From Chamaelirium japonicum (taxonomy: Eukaryota > Streptophyta > Magnoliopsida > Liliales > Melanthiaceae), in contig OX393550.1 of NCBI GenBank assembly GCA_947650365.1, positions 98,576,424 to 98,640,423 of the forward strand: a DNA stretch of 64,000 nucleotides, given 5' to 3'. The position numbers were made by a program, and so were the translations under genes. Under the pieces are notes generated by a model that had not been told where the DNA came from, did not search any database, and saw nothing but the letters and a program-made list of their open reading frames with translations. Below are positions 1 through 9,839 of the stretch, piece after piece. The stretch's first letter is position 1, and the number at the start of each line of letters is the position of its first letter.

Positions 1-102
1 GGAACATCTTACTTGGACTATAAAAACATTTGCAATATGTCCTCATTCAAACGGGTATGATACCAAAAATAGTGGGTGGAATCATCATTTATTTGCTTAA
101 AA

Positions 103-1785
103 AATAATGCTATTTGAACAAACTGAATAGACAATCTCATCGACAATTTACTGACACAGCAATCAATGAAGTAAGGTTTTGATCTCCAATCTCTCTAGAG
201 CCCCTCTTTTCCTCCTCCTTTTCCCCTCTAGGGTTAGGGCTTCCTTCGATGGATTCCTGACCTCCTCGGCTACCGCTGGTGGCGTCGGGGAGGCCAGGAC
301 TTGGGTCTTCGGTGTGTCAGGGGTGGGATCTGGCTCCTCTTCCTCCCCGTTGTAAGTAGGGCTTCTCCGGCCGGTCGGTTTTTTGGGCTCGTAACTTTGG
401 TGTTGTTTGGCGCTTTCTCCTGCTCGATCAACAGCCCACTTTCGACTACGGGGTCGGATCTTTTGTTGGGTGCGGACGAACGATCAAATCTGGCCCCAGC
501 GTGAGAATCTCCGCTGGTGGTTGTCCAGGGCCCCTCCTCCGATCGGTAAGCGGCTCCTGACGGTGCGATGAAGTCGGTGTATAGACAACAGGGCGGTGGC
601 TCTTGGAGACTCCACCATGATTCGCCGGTCAGCTGGATTGGGGGGTGATCGCCAGTTTTTTTGGTGTTTTTTTTTTGTTTGCATGTTTTTCTTTTGGTTT
701 TTTCTGGACTTCGTATTTTCCGATCGGTGTGTCGATCGGTATTTCCCCTTGTTTTGGGGGCTTTTGGGTTGGTCGCGGTGGCGACGTTGTGTGCACTGTA
801 GGATAAATCTCCATCATGGAAGATCTCATCAAACCAAATGAGATCCGACACGAAGATCGGATCTACCCATAGCGGAAGCGAAGATCGAGATGTACCTCCG
901 GTCATAACGAACCGGGTGACGAACCGTAGGTAGATGACTCCTCGATGCAATGTGTCTCCCACGTAGTCGAATCCTCTTCGTTCTCCTCACGCCGTCGTCG
1001 TCGCACGATCGGAAGAGAAGGTAGGAGAGGGAAAGGTATTTCTGGTTTAGTTCTTGGCCGTCAAGAGACTAGATGACATCAGACAGATACCTAATAGATG
1101 GGAGGCATCTTATTTATAACTAAACCAGGACACCATCCCAAAACCCTAATAACCGGAATCAATCCAACCATCCACTGGATTGATCTAAGGGCTAGGACTC
1201 ATCACTTAACCACATCATTAACGGGCACAGCTTTAGTTAAGGCTCATTAGGTTTTAAACCCAAAGGCCCATAGTGGGTTTGTATCGGGCCATCCTCATGC
1301 CGTCAGCGGCTAACCCAACATGCGCCACTAATGGCGGTGTCCTTGCCTTTTGGCGATCTGTATCTCGCCTGTGTGGCGGCCGTCTTCCCCCACCTAGTGG
1401 TGGTCTCTCTATGCAGCGCCAGCATGTGGCGCCTCCCGGAGGTCTGTTTGTGACCTCCCTTCTGAAATGTACCAAAAAAAAAGATAATTTATTGACACTC
1501 CACGGAGGCGTCACCCTCTGAGTGGTGGGACTCTGAGCCATCACCTAAGGGATACCACCACCACAGTGTCGCCCACCACCTACTGCCGCCGCCGTTGTCG
1601 AACACCACCTCAGTCGACTACTAATCGCCCGTCGTTGCCCCACCGACCCTCGATTGGTGGTGGCATCCCCTAGGGTTCATCACATGACCCATAGTCCCAT
1701 AATCCCGCCACTGTCAAAGGTGACACCTCTCCTTTTCACATGGAGTTTCAGCAAATTGTCGATCAGTTTCTCCAAGCAACATTAC
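103..1785. mobile_element. MITE family E, copy 1, split by a retroposon
   Basis: The left end begins with AATAATGCTATTTGAACA (103) and runs to 157. The element resumes at 1483 and ends near 1785 with an inverted version of the same end (the arm reads ACATGGAGTTTCAGCAAATTG). The uninterrupted paralogue at 11125-11489 shows the expected length of about 365 bp. The interior is rich in CCACC/GTCG and carries a conserved 'ccatcacctaaggga' block. No coding capacity. The superfamily is not settled, because no clean target duplication is visible outside the palindromic ends. Confidence 0.75.
158..1482 (+). mobile_element. Non-autonomous poly(A) retroposon, family F, copy 1
   Basis: A 1.3-kb insertion inside the MITE at 103-1785. 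It is bounded by a 16-bp target duplication (142-157 gacaatttactgacac; 1483-1498 gataatttattgacac, 14/16 matches) and ends in an A-run (1474-1482), the mark of target-primed reverse transcription. The 5' part ('ctctagggttagggctt', 'ggggaggccaggac', 'ggggtgggatctgg') and the 3' tail ('gcatgtggc', 'gacctccc', A-run) match family F copy 2 at 12561-13440. About 300 bp near 960-1270 has no match in copy 2 and looks like a separate insertion. Open frames on both strands are short and unlike any transposon protein I know, so the element probably depended on an L1-type LINE. Whether it is an internally deleted L1 or a distinct retroposon cannot be decided by eye. Confidence 0.7.
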
Positions 1786-1959
1786 TTTTACACAAATGGC
1801 AGAAAGGTTTCAAAGAAAAAAAATATATAGTTCGAGACAAGTGAAAAGATGTCATTAGTTAGTGTTACACGTTAGGCGAGTTCGTCTTCATAATCCCCTT
1901 CATAGTGTCAACCTTTTCTTCATAAAGTAAATATTGGTTTCGGTTTTCTTTAAACGCAT
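1786..1959. other. Intergenic, duplicated block
   Basis: This block matches 11490-11730 (shared 'gagacaagtgaa.agatgtc.ttagttagtg' and 'cttcataaagtaaatattgg'). I see no gene or regulatory signal. Confidence 0.6.
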
Positions 1960-2680
1960 TGTTTTTTTAAAAAATAATATATATAAAATATAAAATTATT
2001 AAAATATTATTATAACTTTTATAATTTTAAAAGTGAATTTAACAGCCACGTGACAGATCAGCGTCGAAAAACGCACCGCCACAAATAAAATATTTAAACA
2101 AATAGCGTTTGACCAAAAGTAATTACCATACTAGAGCTCTGACAGCCACGTGGCATGTCAGCGTCGTAAAGCGAGTCGTAATGTTTTTTTTTCTTATTTC
2201 AAGTAGAACCGGTATTTGGATTACAGGGTTTAAACCCGCTATTATCGATACCGGGATTACTCGAAATCCAACGAGAAAACAGCTAAGTATGGGAACGTAT
2301 ATAAGGGGGCTTGGTTAAACTTGGTGTGTAGAATACAAAGTTTAAACCTTGTAATCCAAATACCGGGTTCTACTTGAAAAAATATATATCGCAACTTGCT
2401 TTAAGACGCTGACATGCCACGTGGTTGTAAGAGCGTTAAACAGATAAATTCTTTTGATCAAACACTATTGAATCAAATATTTATTTTTTAAATATTATTT
2501 AAAAAAAAAACCCTAATTTTTTTTGGATTTTCACTGAACCCTGCAATCGAATTGCAGTGTTTGGTTTCGAAACTAAACCCTACAAACATCACTTTTAAAA
2601 TTATAAAAATTATAATGATATTTTAATAATTTTATATTTTTAAAATATTATTTTTGAATTTTTTTTTAAATCCCTGCTCA
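1960..2680. mobile_element. Large foldback element with nested inverted repeats
   Basis: Outer arms are AT-rich and about 70 bp long. The left arm (about 1965-2035) ends 'ataattttaaaagtga' and the right arm (about 2590-2670) begins 'tcacttttaaaattat'. Inside is a second pair of about 100 bp. The left inner arm (about 2130-2235) contains 'gccacgtggcatgtcagcgtc', 'gtagaaccggtatttggat' and 'cagggtttaaac'. The right inner arm (about 2338-2433) reads the reverse complement ('gtttaaac', 'atccaaataccgggttctac', 'gacgctgacatgccacgtgg'). The spacer is about 100 bp. Nearly the whole 700 bp could form one hairpin. There is no coding potential. It is absent from the paralogous segment, so it is probably a foldback or MITE insertion; the target duplication is not resolved. 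Confidence 0.7.
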
Positions 2681-2773
2681 ATCTGGTTTTTACGTTACGT
2701 AGAAGATTCAAAATTTCTTGTTGTGCGTATTTTGAAATTATGACCAACTTGGTTATAGGTAGAATGCTTCATT

Positions 2774-2978
2774 TATACCCACCAAGGGATAGGAGACTTG
2801 TCAAGCAACTGATGCTTGGGTGAGGAGGTTGTGTGTTTGACTTCTTCCCCTTCGATTTATCTAGGAGTTCGATGAAAAATTCTAAGTGTGTCAGGCTTCA
2901 CCTGGAGGGATTAGTCCCAACTTGAAGTTGACCATTGCCCGAAAAGTTTGGGGACACCCAATGACCTCAAAAAAAAAA
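2774..2978 (+). mobile_element. tRNA-related SINE, copy 1
   Basis: A 205-bp element of the form 'ccaagggataggag..', 'caagcaactgatgcttggg', B-box-like 'gtgtttgacttctt', ending in a run of A. It is flanked by an imperfect 11-bp duplication (aatgcttcatt / aatccttcatt). Two further copies lie at 12089-12483 and 60473-60673. The last copy has the B-box-like GGGTTCAACTCTTCC, so the family is probably transcribed by RNA polymerase III. Confidence 0.8.
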
Positions 2979-2990
2979 AATCCTTCATTC

Positions 2991-3532
2991 TTTGATTTGG
3001 TATATAAAACTAGCCTTAGCCTACCAACTTTGAGTAAAGCCTAACTTATTGGGTAAAGCCCTAACTTAGTTGCTTGGTTCGAGGTCCGACCGTCGACACC
3101 TGTTATTTCCACCCCTTTGGGAGGTTCCGGATTGTTGAGATCTACAAGCCTCCTAGAGAACCTCAGGAGACTCCTATTATAAGGATCGGATGATCAAATG
3201 GGTGAGGACAAGTGTCGACGACTGGACCCCGAATCATAGTGATTCTGTGTTTCGGGGCGATTATTTTAAGTCATTCGATTATTGGAGGTCTGGTGGAAGA
3301 AGAGAGTTAGTAAAAAGGAGAGTTTGGAGTCATGCTGAAACCAATATAAAACCAAATAGTGATTCAATAAGGTGTCTCCTATGTAAGATGACGCATCATG
3401 GCCCTCCGCTTGGATGAGAGTTATTCACATGTTGCATTGTTAGCCATTGAACGGCTGTGATGCATCTCGATCACCTTTCAAACAGGATACTTTGTTGGAT
3501 AATTTCTCCATAAAATACTCAAAAGTGACCTA
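2991..3532. other. Intergenic, partly duplicated block
   Basis: The part from about 3260 matches 13441-13830 and holds the empty sites for two insertions found only in the other copy: 'attcgattattgg' near 3277 (empty for 12561-13440) and 'aaaaaggagagtttgg' near 3313 (empty for 13475-13696). No gene is evident. Confidence 0.6.
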
Positions 3533-3866
3533 AATAATGCTATTTATACATACTGGATAATCTGCTGGCACTCCACATGAAAAGGAGAGGTGTCACTCTC
3601 TGAGTGGTGAGGCTATGGGCCATCCCCTAATCAGTCGTCGTCCGCCACCTAACACTGCCGCCGGCCACCGACCAGCTAACGGCATTATCTGGCCGGCAGG
3701 ATTGGTGGCTGGCGGCAACAGAAGGTGGTGGCGGACGAAGATGTTCGATGATGGGCGATGACCAAGGGTAGTGGTGGCATGCCCTAAGATTCATCTCATG
3801 GCCCATAGATGACACCTATCCTTTTCATGTGGACTGCCATTAGATTGTCTATCAAACAGCATTACT
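3533..3866. mobile_element. MITE family E, copy 2
   Basis: The ends are AATAATGCTATTT (3533) and CAAACAGCATTA (to 3866). The inner arms are 'ctggcactccacatgaaaaggagaggtgtca' and its complement near 3807-3840. The interior carries the family's 'ccatc.cctaa' and GTCG/CCACC-rich block. About 334 bp, non-coding. Confidence 0.8.
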
Positions 3867-4274
3867 GTACGTGACCTCCACGCACATAGATAATAGAATG
3901 AGGACAATGAAAAGAGTTTTGGACGACTCTCCTGACTTTGATATATGTGTCTTAGAAAGACAGGACAAGGCTTTCATTTCTGACCCGAATTCTCCACAAT
4001 TTTAGCTACATCCGGATCTTGGGTAAAGCATTAAATTTGGGGGTCCCACATATTAACTAGAACCTCCAACTTAATAAATAAAGAAACGATCGATGTGTCC
4101 CTAAAACATCTTAGGCATTTTGATCTGTACACCACCATGTCGACTGTCGAAGTCGTCTGTCCTATGCATCTCGCCATTGCCTCCTCCCGACCATGGTCGC
4201 CACCACGTCCACCCTCTCCTCCCCTTCTTCCTCCTCCCCACTTCGATCACCCTGCTGGAGCTACCGGTCTCATG

Positions 4275-4341
<67 letters not shown>

Positions 4342-4727
4342 ATTCTTCTCTTCCTCTCATTCTTGCAGACGTGTTGGTCGCTTTTGAACGACATGGTTGT
4401 TGGTTACTCTTGACCAACATGGTGTGGTCCATGTCGGTCGGGATTGAAGGGAAGGAAGAAGGAGGGAGGAGAAAGGGCGAGGAGAAGGACGTGGCAATGG
4501 CAACGCACGAGTGGAGCAGGCAGTAGAGGGAGGGGGAGGCAAACCCTTCCATGGGTCCATTATCAAAATCGGGTTAGTAGTAAAAAAGAAAATAGGGTTG
4601 GAGTGTGTGCTTGAGATTGGGGGTGTTTGTAATTTTGTTGGTGCAAACAACACCCCCCTTGAAATTAATACGAAATAAGCCCCTTCTTCTTATAGACTCC
4701 AACTAGTTACATTACTCATAAGTTTAT
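3867..4727. other. Intergenic, duplicated pyrimidine-rich block
   Basis: This matches 14130-15100 and 15590-15609/25242-25300. It contains a (CT)n(CA)n compound microsatellite. The open frames here come from low-complexity CT/CCT-rich sequence and are not supported as genes. Confidence 0.6.
4269..4340. repeat. Compound microsatellite (CT)n(CA)n
   Basis: About 39 bp of alternating CT followed by about 33 bp of alternating CA. The paralogous position in the other copy has pyrimidine-rich sequence without a pure repeat. Confidence 0.95.
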
Positions 4728-5082
4728 GGGCAAAATACATAAACCTCTCCTGAACTATGGGGGTAGTTCACATTGGTCCCTCAAGTTTTTTTTTTCAACA
4801 AATAAACCCCCAAACTATTGACCAAATTGAAACCGTCATCATCTATAGACGGAATATGTCAAATAACTAAATTACCCCATATTCTTTCTTCTAAACAGAA
4901 TCAAAAAGGGGAAGGGAGGTTGCTCTGCAACTCTGGCCGCCACCACCACCACCACTACCCTCCTCCTTCCTCTCGGCCTAGCATAGCCACCGGCCTGCCT
5001 CGTCGACGCCTAAGGTGCAGGGCCCAAGAAGCAAGGAGGAGGGGGGTCTGAGGTGGTGCGAGGGAATAGGAGGAGGAGGGCT

Positions 5083-5338
5083 GCCATGGGGTTGAGTCGA
5101 GGCTTCACCGGAATGTCGTCGGCGATCGGGGGGACCTAAGGTGGGTTTGGAAGGTCGAGGAGGAGGGCAGAAGGTGGTGGTGGTCGGGCTGCCTAAAAGG
5201 GGAGGGAGGTTGCTCTGCAACTTCGGCTACCATGGGGTTGGGCCGAGGATTCGTCGGAATGTCGTCGGCAATCAGGGGACCTGAGGTGGCTTTGGGAGGT
5301 CGGGGAGGAGGGGAGAAGGTGGTGGTGGTCGGGTCGCC

Positions 5339-5340
<2 letters not shown>
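5083..5340. repeat. Tandem duplication inside the Mutator-like element
   Basis: Two units about 146 bp apart begin at 'gccatggggttgagtcgagg' (5083) and 'accatggggttgggccgagg' (5229) and share 'cggaatgtcgtcggc', 'ggaggtcg' and 'agaaggtggtggtggtcggg'. A partial third copy of the unit end ('ggagggaggttgctctgcaact') is at about 4913-4935. This may be captured GC-rich host DNA; the frames are not convincingly coding. Confidence 0.8.

Positions 5341-5414
<74 letters not shown>
5341..5414. repeat. (GA)n microsatellite
   Basis: About 37 uninterrupted GA units inside the Mutator-like element. Confidence 0.97.
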
Positions 5415-5416
<2 letters not shown>

Positions 5417-5668
5417 GTAATATCGGAAGAAAAAATATTAATATTAGCCACGTCAACCATTTCCGTCAAATCTGACGGCAAAAAATTAACGGAGGGATCA
5501 ACTTGTTAACATTGCATAGTTTGGGGTCAATTTGTTTAAAAAAAATAGTTGAGGGACCAATATGAAACTACCCCAATAATTCAAGGGAGGTTTATGTAAT
5601 TTGCCCTAAGGTTATTACTTTTTTGTTTCATTCATTTGAATTTAGTTATGCATATGCATTAATATGTG

Positions 5669-6085
5669 GGGTAATGTGTCTAAGATCCCTAACCATATAT
5701 TGGTTTAGCCTAAGATCCCTGAGAACATATCGGTTTCGGTGAAAAGGGCTGCCATATGTCCAAAACACCCTCACCTATGTCCTCCCCCTATTTCTAGGTT
5801 TTTCCTAAGCAACGGCGGTGGGGCGAGCGCGAGCAGTAGAGATGGCGGCGATGGTGAGTTTGAGTAGCAACCAACTCGAGGGTCAGCAGCTCGTTATCGC
5901 TACCCCGGCGGCGCCGAGCAGTGGAGACGAGAAGCAACGGGGTTCTGTTTGGGTTCGGTCTAGGTCTAGGGTTCATTCCATGGCCTATAGATCTTACGGG
6001 TTCGGTTTAGGTTTAGTTTTACAAAGGTGTACCATGAAACCTAAATTTGAAATGCAGTGAGGGATATTTTTGTCCATTTTTATAT
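5669..6085. repeat. Dispersed repeat D, copy 1
   Basis: It shares most of its length with 25999-26402: 'ggg.aatgtg', 'ccctgagaac', 'tgtccaaaa.accctcacc.atgtcctcccc', 'gagcagtagag', 'ggtctaggtctagggttcat', 'ggcctatagatctta' and 'tttgaaat.cagtgaggg'. Both copies lie in the same orientation just after the duplicated segments, so D could be the far end of the segmental duplication rather than an independent transposon. No convincing gene. Confidence 0.7.
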
Positions 6086-6087
6086 TG

Positions 6088-6893
6088 ACAATATGACTAA
6101 TAAAGTACAAAGCAGGCACAACATAAAAGCACACATAAAAGCACACATAAAAGAGACATCGATGATCCACTATAATTAAAAAATAAAAAGTTACATGCAT
6201 CATTCAACTTCAATGTGAACACCTTAATCTCCTTATGGTTTCTCTTCCTCTCAATAATCTCACCCTAAGAAATTACTCTCAAAATTGGTTGTCAACCACA
6301 CCAAGTTTGTAAATATGAGGAGTGGCAGGATGTGGCACTAACAGGTCATCGACGGACAGCAGGAGGCGCCAACGAGTATGCAGTAGCACGATAGACTGAG
6401 CCACGAGCACACGTACTGGACGACAAGGTACATAAGGTGTGAACGAGTGTTGAGTGCTAGAACATGAAGTGCACAGAGACACAGAACCATGGAGCACTAG
6501 CTGCATGAGAGTTGTAGTGGGCACAACCGTGGTCAGCAGTGTGCAGAGTCGTCGATGGACACGGAGTCACCGACATGCAACTTGTCTATACACTGACGAG
6601 TGGTCTGATGAAATAGCCGATGGATGACTGGTGGAGGCATAAACGGGTGCTAAGTGCAAAGCACCGTTGACAGATAGGTGGTTTCGGAGTGGTGGATGCA
6701 GGAGACGCCCGACGTAGAGCACTGCAATGAGAGGTGCAACGGGTCATTGATGGGAGATGGACCGGAGCACAAGAGCATGTCTCTTTGGAGGCTCCTTGAT
6801 CGAGAGTTATTGAATGACTCTTGATGTAACATATTATTATGTGTGAGATAAAAGAAGGTTTTGTGTTGGATGAGGTCTCATGGGAATTGTTAA
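6088..6893. repeat. Diverged direct repeat K, copy 1
   Basis: It is paired with 7811-8614 in the same orientation. Shared blocks include 'ctcttcctctcaataatctcac', 'caaaattggttgtcaaccac', 'accaagtttgtaaat', 'cacggagtcacc' and 'gatgtaacatattatt.tgtgtgagata'. Identity looks like 75-80% by eye. Each copy has an 81-codon open frame on the minus strand (6279-6524 and 8029-8274) with the same C-terminus (YKLGVVDNQF). I do not recognise it. Confidence 0.75.
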
Positions 6894-6928
6894 TCTTTTG
6901 GCTACAATACTTTGCAGATTGTTACCTT

Positions 6929-7144
6929 TTGCTACAGTGATTTCACTGTAGCAAAAAATAATAATAAAGTGAGATTCGCAAAAAAAAAAAAATTACAGAT
7001 TTTTACTACGACGAAATCACTGTAGCAAATGAGTAACAATCTTTGCAGATTGTTGCTCTTTGCTACAATGATATCACGATAGCAATTTTTTTTACAGTGA
7101 GATTTTACGAGAAAAAAATAGCTACAATGATTTCACTATAGCAA
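6929..7144. repeat. Cluster of short palindromes
   Basis: At 6929-6954 there is a perfect 12-bp inverted repeat with a 2-bp spacer (arms ttgctacagtga / tcactgtagcaa). Related imperfect palindromes follow at about 6999-7028, 7060-7085 and 7119-7144. They are linked by repeated 'tttgcagattgttac' or 'tttgcagattgttgc' text (6911, 7042). A half-site occurs again near 41150 ('gaaatcactgtagcaac'). Confidence 0.8.
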
Positions 7145-7810
7145 ATAATAATAATCTGCACATATTGTTACTTTTTGCATTGCTATAGTTAAATTTGATT
7201 TTTTTACTGAATTGTTATTCTTCTATGTGATTTCACTATACAGATGCATGCATGGGTAAAATAGACATTTTCAAAATAAAAGGACCTAACGCTAAATCAT
7301 CTCTTTTTGTCTTTATCACTAAATACAATCTGTTTAAAAGACCTAACACCAATTTAGCCTCTCTTTTTTGAACAAAGCGGTTATATTAGTATAAAAATCA
7401 AGTTGGGAATCTTTGGGATTTTACCTCCACAGTGAGCTCACCACCATGTAATCTTTTCTAATCTTTTATGGCCCATGAGACCAACAATTTGGCCTACGAG
7501 TTGGGCGAATGGAGTCGGTCAAAGAGTATCTCCAACCCGCTCGCTACAGAAGAGCTTTTATATGCTCCAATCGTTTCCCAATTATTCCACTACTTTGATA
7601 TATATATTTCACTAGCCCGCTCACCATAACTAGCGAGCAGATGATTTTTGCCATTCTTGGTGGCCCCCAATAAAATCTTGTTTTTTGTTTAAAAAAACTC
7701 AACAGTTGACTTGTTGTGCTAGGCGTTCGTAGATGGGCCTCCACAATATAAATCAAATTACAAATTGATCATCTAACGGATCAATAGCGGAAACACAACT
7801 ACAATCTCTA
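7145..7810. other. Intergenic spacer, AT-rich
   Basis: No gene, repeat end or structured RNA is evident. It separates the palindrome cluster from the second K repeat. Confidence 0.5.
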
Positions 7811-8614
7811 ACAATATAAGTAATATAGCACAAAGCAACAAAATCCAAAACACAAACATAAAAAGCACACGAAAAAGAGAGAGATTTTACGTGAAAATCC
7901 TTACGGGAGAAAATCACGTGCGAAGACTAGCATATATCCACTGTAATGGAAAAATCAAGAAGTTACATGAAACATTCAACCTCAATGTATAGGTTTCTCT
8001 TCCTCTCAATAATCTCACAAATTTCCTCTCAAAATTGGTTGTCAACCACACCAAGTTTGTAAATCCGAGAAGTGGTAGGAGACGACTCCGACATGTTATC
8101 GACAGACGACAGGAAGCGCCAGCGAGTACGCAATAGTGCGGCAGACTCAGCCGCGGGCATACCTACGAAACGACATGTTACAGAGGGCATCAAAGAACGC
8201 CAAGTGCTAGAGCGGGAAGTGCATGGAGACACATACACATGAAGCACTAATTGCATGGGAGTTGCATTGGGCACAACTGCGGTAAGCAGTGTGCGGAGTT
8301 GTCGATGAACACGGAGTCACCAGTAGACAATTTGTCCTAGACACTGATGAGTGGTCTGATAGAATAGTCAACGGGTGCCAAGTGCTGAGCACCGTTGACG
8401 GACGGGTGGCTTTGGGAGCGATAGATACAAGAGACTTCGGACGCATAACACTGCCTATGAGAGGTGCAACGGATCGTCGACGAGCGATGGACTGGAGCGC
8501 AAGAACATAGCTATTGGGAGGCTCCGTGATCGAGAGCTATTGGATTCGATGTAACATATTATTCTGTGTGAGATAATAAAAGGTTGTGTGCGGGACTAGG
8601 TCCCGTGGGAATCA
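7811..8614. repeat. Diverged direct repeat K, copy 2
   Basis: Partner of 6088-6893. It adds an LTR-like sentence near 7885-7920 ('gagattttacgtgaaaatcc', 'ttacgggagaaaatcacgtg'). The level of divergence and lack of a target duplication argue against these being the two LTRs of one young element. Confidence 0.7.
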
Positions 8615-9054
8615 ACCATGTTAAAAGTAGTTTCTGTGCTCCTGTCTCACGTTCCCCCTAGATGTTTGTCTGGCTGATGCATCCTCAAGCGCAACAAGCA
8701 TGAGAAGAAGAAAAAAAAAAGCAGATAGCTAATGCGGCGGGTGCTTTTCAACATCGTCGCACCACGTGGCAATCATTGTTACTTTTGAAAACACTTTCTG
8801 ACATCAAATAATATTTTTTAAAAAACTATTATAAAGAAAATATATATTAATACATGTGTTTAGCATCATAACAAAGTTGAGTTAACACTGATTAAACCAA
8901 AATTATACCACTATAAGCTTGGGATAGCAATCCAATGAGAGTGATCACTCACAACTATCATGTGGCACCACATGGAGCGCCCTTCTGCAATAAATAAAAG
9001 CACACAAGAAAGACAAGCCATTGTTTTCGTTCATGCATTACACATGGTTATTGC
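8615..9054. other. Intergenic
   Basis: No coding or repeat feature recognised. Confidence 0.5.
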
Positions 9055-9562
9055 TAGGGGTGCAACTTGAGTCGGGTAAAACCAGGAACCGACCCAACCC
9101 GATCTAAATGGGTTCGGTTGGTTTGGATATTTTGACTAAACAGGTTGGTTCGGTTTTAAGTTTTGTGAACACGATTAAATATGGGACGGGTCCAACCGAA
9201 CTCATATATATTAGGCCACACATATATATGTCACGAGATGAACTTTTGGGCTATATCACACTAGCATCCGAGTAAACATTAGTTGTTTGCTAACGTTAAA
9301 TCAACTATCAAGAAAGCTCAACAGGTGGCTAAAGCCTAAAGCCCAACTTGAACCTCTGACTTGCTAGTAAATAGCCAATGGTCACTATTATTTTAGACCA
9401 ACTACCAACCCGAGAACCGACCCGAACCAACCTGACCTTAGTGTGGGTTGGACTGGTTCGAGTTTATGCCCAAGTTAGGTTGGTTTGGATTTCGATATGG
9501 TAGAACCGAACTAGTTCGGTTCGGTTCAGGGTTGGCTCAAACCTGACCCAAGTTGCACCCCA
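9055..9562. mobile_element. hAT-like MITE, family G, copy 1
   Basis: The ends are TAGGGGTGCAACTTGAGTC and the inverted GACCCAAGTTGCACCCC. The flanks 'gttattgc' and 'attattac' agree at 6 of 8 positions, compatible with an 8-bp hAT target duplication. The interior is built from 'ggttcggtt', 'aaccgaccc' and 'gggttgg' words. About 508 bp, no transposase. Confidence 0.75.
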
Positions 9563-9659
9563 ATTATTACCTAGTAACCATATATATACTGAAAGCCTCG
9601 CTTCCATATACTGCCACATGACTTTCTTAGAAAAAAGCAAAAAAAATATATTTAGGACT

Positions 9660-9838
<179 letters not shown>

Positions 9839-9839
9839 G

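Larger units (their letters stand above)
4728..5606. mobile_element. Mutator-like non-autonomous element (MULE-MITE), 879 bp
   Basis: The terminal inverted repeats are GGGCAAAATACATAAACC at the left and GGTTTATGTAATTTGCCC at the right; similarity extends through 'gaactatgggggtag' and 'ctaccccaataattcaa'. A 9-bp target duplication flanks it (4719-4727 TAAGTTTAT; 5607-5615 TAAGGTTAT, 8/9), the length typical of Mutator superfamily insertions. The paralogous segment has 'actcataagtttggtgg' with no element. The interior is GC-rich, with an internal duplication of about 146 bp and a (GA)n tract. No transposase. Confidence 0.85.
1..5668. repeat. Segmental duplication, copy A
   Basis: This stretch recurs in the same order and orientation at about 11040-25350. 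Matching landmarks are the opening 'cctcattcaa' block, a MITE (103-1785 vs 11125-11489), the 'ggtagaat.cttcatt' block with its SINE (2750-2990 vs 12070-12490), the block ending in 'gagagtttggagtcatgct' (3320 vs 13700), a second MITE (3533-3866 vs 13878-14131), a pyrimidine-rich block (4095-4560 vs 14370-15000) and the 'attactcataagttt' and 'gcattaatat' blocks (4711, 5655 vs 25270, 25340). Divergence by eye is substantial (several differences per 20 bases), so it is old. No coding gene is visible in it; the long open frames are low-complexity or repeat-derived. Differences between the copies are mostly insertions annotated below. Confidence 0.8.

Noticed and set aside
270..962. 230-codon open frame on the minus strand
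   Set aside because: It lies antisense across retroposon F and is a composition artefact; no domain wording and no counterpart in copy 2.
4095..4653. Several overlapping 90-140-codon frames
   Set aside because: They run through CT/CA microsatellite and CCT-rich sequence; products are Ser/Leu/Thr-His or Arg-Glu repeats, and the paralogous segment does not preserve any one frame.
6088..8614. LTR retrotransposon with 0.8-kb LTRs
   Set aside because: The repeats are too diverged, no TG...CA ends, primer site or target duplication could be set.
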